NCBI GenBank assembly: GCA_002148405.1
Contig: MUGG01000192.1
Location: 1-57,852, forward strand
Direction of reading: 5' to 3'
Origin: Alkalinema sp. CACIAM 70d
GTDB lineage: Bacteria > Cyanobacteriota > Cyanobacteriia > Leptolyngbyales > Leptolyngbyaceae
Length of the DNA stretch: 57,852 bases
Shown here: in pieces, positions 54,501 through 57,852 of the stretch
Layout: each line of letters begins with the position of its first letter
Position numbering within the stretch: position 1 is the stretch's first letter
Program-made: the position numbers and the translations under genes
The notes under the pieces: model-generated
Seen by the model: the letters and a program-made list of their open reading frames with translations, nothing else
What the model was told of the DNA's origin: nothing
Database searches by the model: none

Positions 54501-55297
54501 GTCCAAACGGTGAAGCCTTCCCGGCGCAGACTGTCGCGGATCTGCTCTGCTACGGAGCCATTTTCGTCGGCATAGGCCAGGAACACCTCCGTCATCAAGT
54601 TGTCGGCATTTTTGCGGCTTTCGGTAATGAATTCACAGTGGAGCGGAGTGGGGAGGCAAGGGGGTTGGGAGTCTTTGAAGCGGATTTTTAGCCATGCTTC
54701 TGCCTGGAGTCGTTCTTCGCCGATGAGCAGATAGGGCGATCGCTTTTGGTTACGTTCCCATTCCAAAGCTTTGGCTAGGAGTAAGGTGTGTTGATGCACA
54801 TAGGCCGTTTGACGATCGAAAATATTCAACAGTCCAGTCAAAGCCGTCTCAAAGTCATCCTGCCCCTCCCGCGCATACACCCAGTTGATCTTCCGTAGCA
54901 CTGGGTGCATATTCTGAAAATGGTCATGCAATCCCTGCACTTGATACTCTGCCCAGGCTGCTTCAGTTCCCTCGGGATAGCGCTCTAACCACGTCTCATA
55001 GCTAATCTTCTCAACATGTAGGAGTGGGATGATACGTTTATGGTATTTGAGTGCCCATTGCAGCTCTACATTGCAATAGGGGGAGTTGACGGAATGAGGC
55101 GAAATGATGAACAGAAAGTTATCTGCCCGTTCAATGGCATCATCGATTTGTTTTTGATAATCTACACCCAGGGGAATATCATCATAGTCGAACCAAACGG
55201 TAAATCCGAGATCCACCAATCGACGGTTGAGCCGAGATGCTAACTCTAAACTGTCTCTGCGACCGTAGGAAACGAACACATCCTGAAATACCTGCAT
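51518..55297 (-). CDS. Triple TIR domain, single membrane segment, WD40 repeat protein
   Basis: A 1259-residue protein. Three TIR domains begin near residues 5 (DVFVSYGRRDS), 236 (EVFLAYADENG) and 437 (DVFISYSRADSG). Each has the C-x-x-E-type helix that bears the NADase Glu (SPYCNVELQW, STWCQHELDY, SPYCADEVEY). After each TIR a similar helical module recurs (HTLLLAKALEWE, HKLLLTKALKWE, HTRLLLRAIEWD plus an A.AWL or AEQWL segment). One transmembrane helix is at about 653-676, then 12 WD40 repeats (about 763-1250) of SPDGKTIASGS type with very similar DNA. The last one is cut by a frameshift. It may be a signalling or defence receptor; function is not shown. Confidence 0.88.
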   Translation of the reverse strand: MQVFQDVFVSYGRRDSLELASRLNRRLVDLGFTVWFDYDDIPLGVDYQKQIDDAIERADNFLFIISPHSVNSPYCNVELQWALKYHKRIIPLLHVEKISYETWLERYPEGTEAAWAEYQVQGLHDHFQNMHPVLRKINWVYAREGQDDFETALTGLLNIFDRQTAYVHQHTLLLAKALEWERNQKRSPYLLIGEERLQAEAWLKIRFKDSQPPCLPTPLHCEFITESRKNADNLMTEVFLAYADENGSVAEQIRDSLRREGFTVWTNTTDIQVGAEFQAVIDRGIEETDNVVYLLSPAAVHSTWCQHELDYALSLHKRIIPVLVAAVDPAQVPEGLRSLQYIDLTDNVEASDYLLDESQLLRVLRQEATYHQTHKLLLTKALKWERQRRNPTLLLRGYNLRQADAWLKLARQMSAYSALPLQEALIAESLRQPPGISLDVFISYSRADSGFARTLNDALQTQDKRTWFDQESIAAGTADFQQEIYRGIESADIFLFILSPRSVASPYCADEVEYAASLNKRFVTLLHQPIDPTSLHPELAKVQWLDFTQRDGDFSANFTELLRILDTDSDHLHAHTRLLLRAIEWDEKGRKESLFLRGDELSGAEQWLTESAGKEPQPTELQQAYITNSRLVEDANQQASQILQAAAAKGKRLVWTGAAVGAIGLVIAGVAGGLALQATNRVKVADLKLKTTVVNEQVLSGQQFQALLTALESGQTLKTQFRAGSPDWNALRPRIIAVLQKATNEIREKNTLEGHKAENSRVRLSPEVSFSPDGKTIASGSQDKTIKLWDASTGRLLRTLSGHQDGVWSISYSPDGKTIASGSGINDRTIKLWDAATGRLLHTLPGHQDVVWSISFSPDGKTIASGGADQTIKFWDATTGKLLRTLKGIQDVVISLSYSPDGKTIASGGWDTTIKLWDVATGRLLNTLKGHQGAVYSIRYSPDGKVIASGSADKTIKGWDTATGKLLGTLQGHQDEVWSISFSPDGKAIASGSTDKTIKLWDAATGELVDSLQGHQDAVYRISFSPNGRTIVSSSGDNTIKLWDATTSQTLHTLKELQGGVYNLSFSPNGKTITGSDDKTVKLWDAATGKLLHTLLGYQDQVRSLSFSPDGKTIASGSQDKTIKLRDAATGKLLHTLQGHHDGVLSLSFSPDGKTIASGSEDKTLKLWVAATGKLLRTLPGHQAGVRSLSFSPNGETIASGSDDKTVKLWDTSTGRLLRTLLGHQDGVTSLSYSSDGKTIAPVVLIRPLSCGMLQRADF

Positions 55298-55599
55298 TGA
55301 CCGAATCTCCCGACCAAAAGGAATTCTAGGTGCAAGAATTTAGAGTATGCTACACGATAAATAGGTTCCACAGTCACGAAATCGGTTTCATAATCATGGC
55401 GTCCCGAAACGCCTGAGTTTGGGTGATGACTAAGAACTGTGGATAGCAACCCAAAATTTTCCGTCGTCCATGATTTCAGAGTGACACAGTAAGAGATTTG
55501 GCAGATTCGTGTCAGTCAATCAGGCCCCCGACGCAAGAGGATAGATTTTTTCTAGGACGAATTGAATTTGCTGAGAGTTTGAGCATTTTTGATGATGGG
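55298..55599. other. Intergenic region upstream of the TIR/WD40 gene
   Basis: No gene or strong hairpin is seen. It should hold the minus-strand promoter of the TIR/WD40 gene; no clear boxes stand out. Confidence 0.3.
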
Positions 55600-55836
55600 T
55601 TAGGCGGCGTAGTTCAGTTGACCGATCGGTTGGTTGACCATTGAAACATCGGCTTGACTGACTAGCATGAGGTCAGCTTGGCTGGATAGGAATTCGGTGT
55701 AGTCAGCGAGGGTGTCTAGTCCGACGGAACCGAGAATCCATTCTGTTGCGAGAAATAGGGTGGTTTTAATTGTTAATTTAGCAACTGTTTGGAACCATTG
55801 GGGAGCGGTTTGGTGGTGCGTTTGGTGGTGCAACAT
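55600..55836 (-). CDS. Small hypothetical protein
   Basis: A 78-residue frame with a His/Gln-rich start (MLHHQTHHQTAPQWF), then a hydrophobic helix-like part (LTIKTTLFLATEWILGSVGL) and an acidic, hydrophobic tail. No family is recognised and no clear Shine-Dalgarno sequence is seen. The stop-free length and residue mix make it possible but unproved. Confidence 0.35.
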   Translation of the reverse strand: MLHHQTHHQTAPQWFQTVAKLTIKTTLFLATEWILGSVGLDTLADYTEFLSSQADLMLVSQADVSMVNQPIGQLNYAA

Positions 55837-55945
55837 TCGTGGTAACCCTCATCACTTGCTCAATCTCTCTGGTGATATATATGAGCCAGGGGGTGTGCGT
55901 TATGCAGGTTACACTGGAGAAAAACACGATTTTTTCTGCTGACCT

Positions 55946-56802
55946 ATGCTGGAATTGCACTGCCATACGACGTTTTCCGATGGTACGCTGACCCCCAGGA
56001 GCTGGTGACGGCGGCGATCGCGGCGGGGGTGCGGGCGCTGGCGATTACGGATCATGACACCATGGCGGGCTGGGATGAGGCGCGGCAGGCAGCAGTGGGG
56101 CGGGATTTGGAGATTGTGCCGGGGTTGGAACTGAGCACGGTGCACAATGGCAAATCGCTGCATGTGTTGGGGTTTTATCCCGATCGGGCACAGCTAGAGG
56201 AACCGTTACTGGAACGGCTGGCGGGGCGGAAGCGACGGGCGGCGGAAATGCGGGATAAGTTGGCGGCGTTGGGCTATCCGGTGGAGTTACCGGAGTTGGG
56301 GCTAGGGATGGCTCCGGGCAGACCCCACTTGGCGGCGGCGATGGTGCGGGCGGGCTATGTGGCGGATTCCCAGACGGCGTTCGATAAGTTTCTGGGGGAC
56401 GGCAAGCCGGCCTATGTGGAGTATGAGCGCTTTGAGGCGGTGGATGGCATCCGGTTGTTACGATCGTGCGGGGCGGTTCCGGTTTGGGCGCATCCTTACC
56501 TGTTTCGGGGGGGGACGGTGGAGACGGTGTTGCCGGAGTTGGTGGCGGCGGGATTGATGGGGTTGGAAGTGTACCATCCTCACCACAGTGCTTATCAGGT
56601 GGATAAGCTGGAGCGGTTATGTGGGGAGTTTGGGTTGATTCGGACGGGGGGCAGTGATTACCATGGCCCGAAACCGGAGGCGGAGAAGCCTGCCTATGCG
56701 GGGGCGCATACCCATGGGACGTTGAATAGTTTGCAGGTACCGATCGATCTGTTGGGGCCGCTGAAGGGGTTGGCCGATCGGGTCAAGCGGGAAGCGGATT
56801 AA
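55946..56802 (+). CDS. PHP-domain phosphoesterase (TrpH/RNase AM-like), N-terminal frameshift
   Basis: The original start is the ATG at 55946: MLELHCHTTFSDGTLTP, the metal-binding HxH motif of PHP-family phosphoesterases. The C-run at 55992-55996 then puts the rest out of frame; one more C would rejoin it to QELVTAAIAAGVRALAITDHDT. The remaining sequence from 56005 is intact, with further PHP ligands: ITDHDTMAGW, VPGLELSTV, PVWAHPYLF, LEVYHPHHS and TGGSDYHG. TrpH-type enzymes degrade short RNAs or nucleoside 3',5'-bisphosphates. As sequenced, the first His pair would be lost unless frameshifting or an assembly error is involved. Confidence 0.82.
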
Positions 56803-56839
56803 TCTTCTGAGTGATTTAGATTGACCAATCTTTGACGGT

Positions 56840-57307
56840 TCATCCTGGTATTTGCTCAAAGTCGTCATCTCCCCAAGCATCGCGGGCTGTTTGAATGCGT
56901 TCCATCACATCATCAAAGGCTGGATTATCTCGAAAGATACCTGCCGATCGCAGCAAAGCGGACTCGGTTAGGGGTAGGTCGATCGCGGGGGCTAGGGATT
57001 GTGCTTGTTGAGATTCGATGAATTCGTTCAGCAGGATGAAGAATTGCTGAAGGGAGGTGGTTTCGTCGGGGGCGAAGAAGCGGATAATTTTTTCCCAGGG
57101 TTGGCTATTGCTGATGTTGAATTTTTGTTCAATCCAGGTTTGAAATTCAGAAAATTGTTTTTCTTGGTCGGTTTCAGGAATGCCGGATTGGCGGCGGGCA
57201 AAGAAGTAGCCTGAGAGGAATGCGCCTAAGTGGGTTAAGTCTGCTTGACCGAGGTACATCGCGGGGCGTTTTTCGATATTCCGAAGTAAATCATAAAGAT
57301 CAAGCAT
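56840..57307 (-). CDS. Hypothetical protein, possibly immunity-like
   Basis: A 155-residue soluble protein. The N-terminus LYDLLRNIEKRPAMYLGQ then LGAFLSGYFFARRQSG recalls hypothetical and immunity-like proteins starting with a similar RPxMYLG block. The C-terminal segment IFRDNPAFDDVMERIQTARD is helical and acidic. I recognise no catalytic motif. It converges on the PHP gene and is not next to a visible toxin. Family assignment is uncertain. Confidence 0.6.
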   Translation of the reverse strand: MLDLYDLLRNIEKRPAMYLGQADLTHLGAFLSGYFFARRQSGIPETDQEKQFSEFQTWIEQKFNISNSQPWEKIIRFFAPDETTSLQQFFILLNEFIESQQAQSLAPAIDLPLTESALLRSAGIFRDNPAFDDVMERIQTARDAWGDDDFEQIPG

Positions 57308-57531
57308 AATGGCTTTTCGTTAATCGTGGTGATTTCTGGTTGTAGTGCAAAGTTGTGATCTGGAGAGTCTGTCATTGATCGCTAAGGTTGACACTGCAAG
57401 TAATCAGGGAAGCCCGATCGCGGGTTTGGTAAGGGTGATCGAGAGTATCAGAATCGTTGATTTTCAGTGTTTGTGTCTCCGTTAACTTCAGCATGAAATT
57501 ATCAATTCCAGAGGTTTTCTTTGAGGGTTGA

Positions 57532-57852
57532 TCATGATGATTTTTTAATTCCACAAATTGCCCGATCCTCATCGCTGACATCTGGACTCGTCCGCAAATA
57601 ATCCCTAGCCCAATCACAGGACAGCTTCAGTAATGGCTCCAGTCCCCACGCTGCTAGCTTCACCGTCCCGTCATTGCCCCCCGAGACAATCGTCTGGCCA
57701 TCCGGACTGAAATTCACGCTCCTGACACTGCCTTGATGGCCTTTGAGCGTCGCCCGTTCCGTGCCATCCCGGTTCCACAGCTTCACCGTCCCGTCATCGC
57801 CCCCGAGACAATCGTCTTGCCATCGGGACTGAAATTCACGCTACTGACAATT
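57532..57852 (-). pseudogene. 3' end of a second WD40 repeat gene, frameshifted, runs off the window
   Basis: The last 85 codons encode a WD40 repeat (SVRSVNFSPDGQTIVSGGND) and the closing LLKLSCDWARDYLRTSPDV segment. Upstream, the preceding repeat (VNFSPDGKTIVSG) is out of frame: the C-run at 57800-57804 has five C where the next repeat has six (57677-57682). The gene continues beyond the right edge, so its length and N-terminal domains are unknown. Confidence 0.7.

Noticed and set aside
57372..57617. An 81-residue frame on the minus strand after the WD40 end
   Set aside because: It overlaps the WD40 coding end in another frame, has no clear ribosome site, and shows no family resemblance.

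Overview
The window is a chromosomal segment of a cyanobacterium. The phycobilin lyase CpcT, the thylakoid NDH-1 subunit NdhL, a cyanobacterial-type divergent Hfq, a FurA-like regulator, DUF3007 and DUF6464 proteins, and very frequent CGATCG/GCGATCGC (HIP1-like) octamers all point the same way. Genus cannot be fixed from the sequence alone. Most genes are housekeeping and form short operons on both strands.

Layout. 0-9 kb: a small secreted protein behind a tandemly duplicated upstream unit, rimM, a conserved orphan, an operon of a phytase-like esterase and cpcT, a SWIM zinc-finger protein, and leuS (GTG start preferred). 9-19.6 kb: remnant of an Rpn-type nuclease, fur divergent from a bacterioferritin-like gene, a long intergenic region with an orphan terminator, a KGK-domain protein, rlmD, a cytoplasmic alpha-amylase convergent with an alpha/beta hydrolase, argB, and a LapA-like/aroK pair. 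19.6-24.6 kb: a gene-poor stretch with MITE-like repeats, the sulfate permease genes cysW and cysT with a sulfate-binding lipoprotein (no cysA in the window), and a double-domain QueD-like protein. 24.7-36 kb: CPBP protease, copper-type P-ATPase, FHA protein, tmk, hfq divergent from dapF, a GFA protein, a Tat-exported orphan, and trpA-DUF3007-ndhL.

36-46 kb: intronless tRNA-Leu(UAA), a conserved orphan, a flippase-like membrane protein, larC with a His-rich insert, ogt, two very small genes, tRNA-Val(GAC), and a compact cluster of two NYN-domain (PIN-like) nucleases followed by an overlapping rnc (RNase III). Each NYN gene has a related leader in which a hairpin with the same loop length covers the Shine-Dalgarno sequence. 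This is the best candidate here for an undescribed system: an RNA-processing operon with its own cis-acting RNA control.

46-57.85 kb is accessory. It holds a 1313-residue protein in which a phytase-like domain appears to be split by two glycerophosphodiester phosphodiesterase domains and followed by RTX repeats; debris of a paralogue beside an IS630-like transposase remnant; a giant protein with three TIR domains, one membrane segment and WD40 repeats; a PHP-domain phosphoesterase; an orphan; and the end of another WD40 gene. Several genes here carry single-base frameshifts, either decay or assembly error.

Themes that link genes are inferences: phosphate scavenging (two phytase-like genes, GDPD), iron handling (fur/bacterioferritin), sulfate uptake, and RNA metabolism (hfq, NYN pair, rnc, rimM, rlmD).
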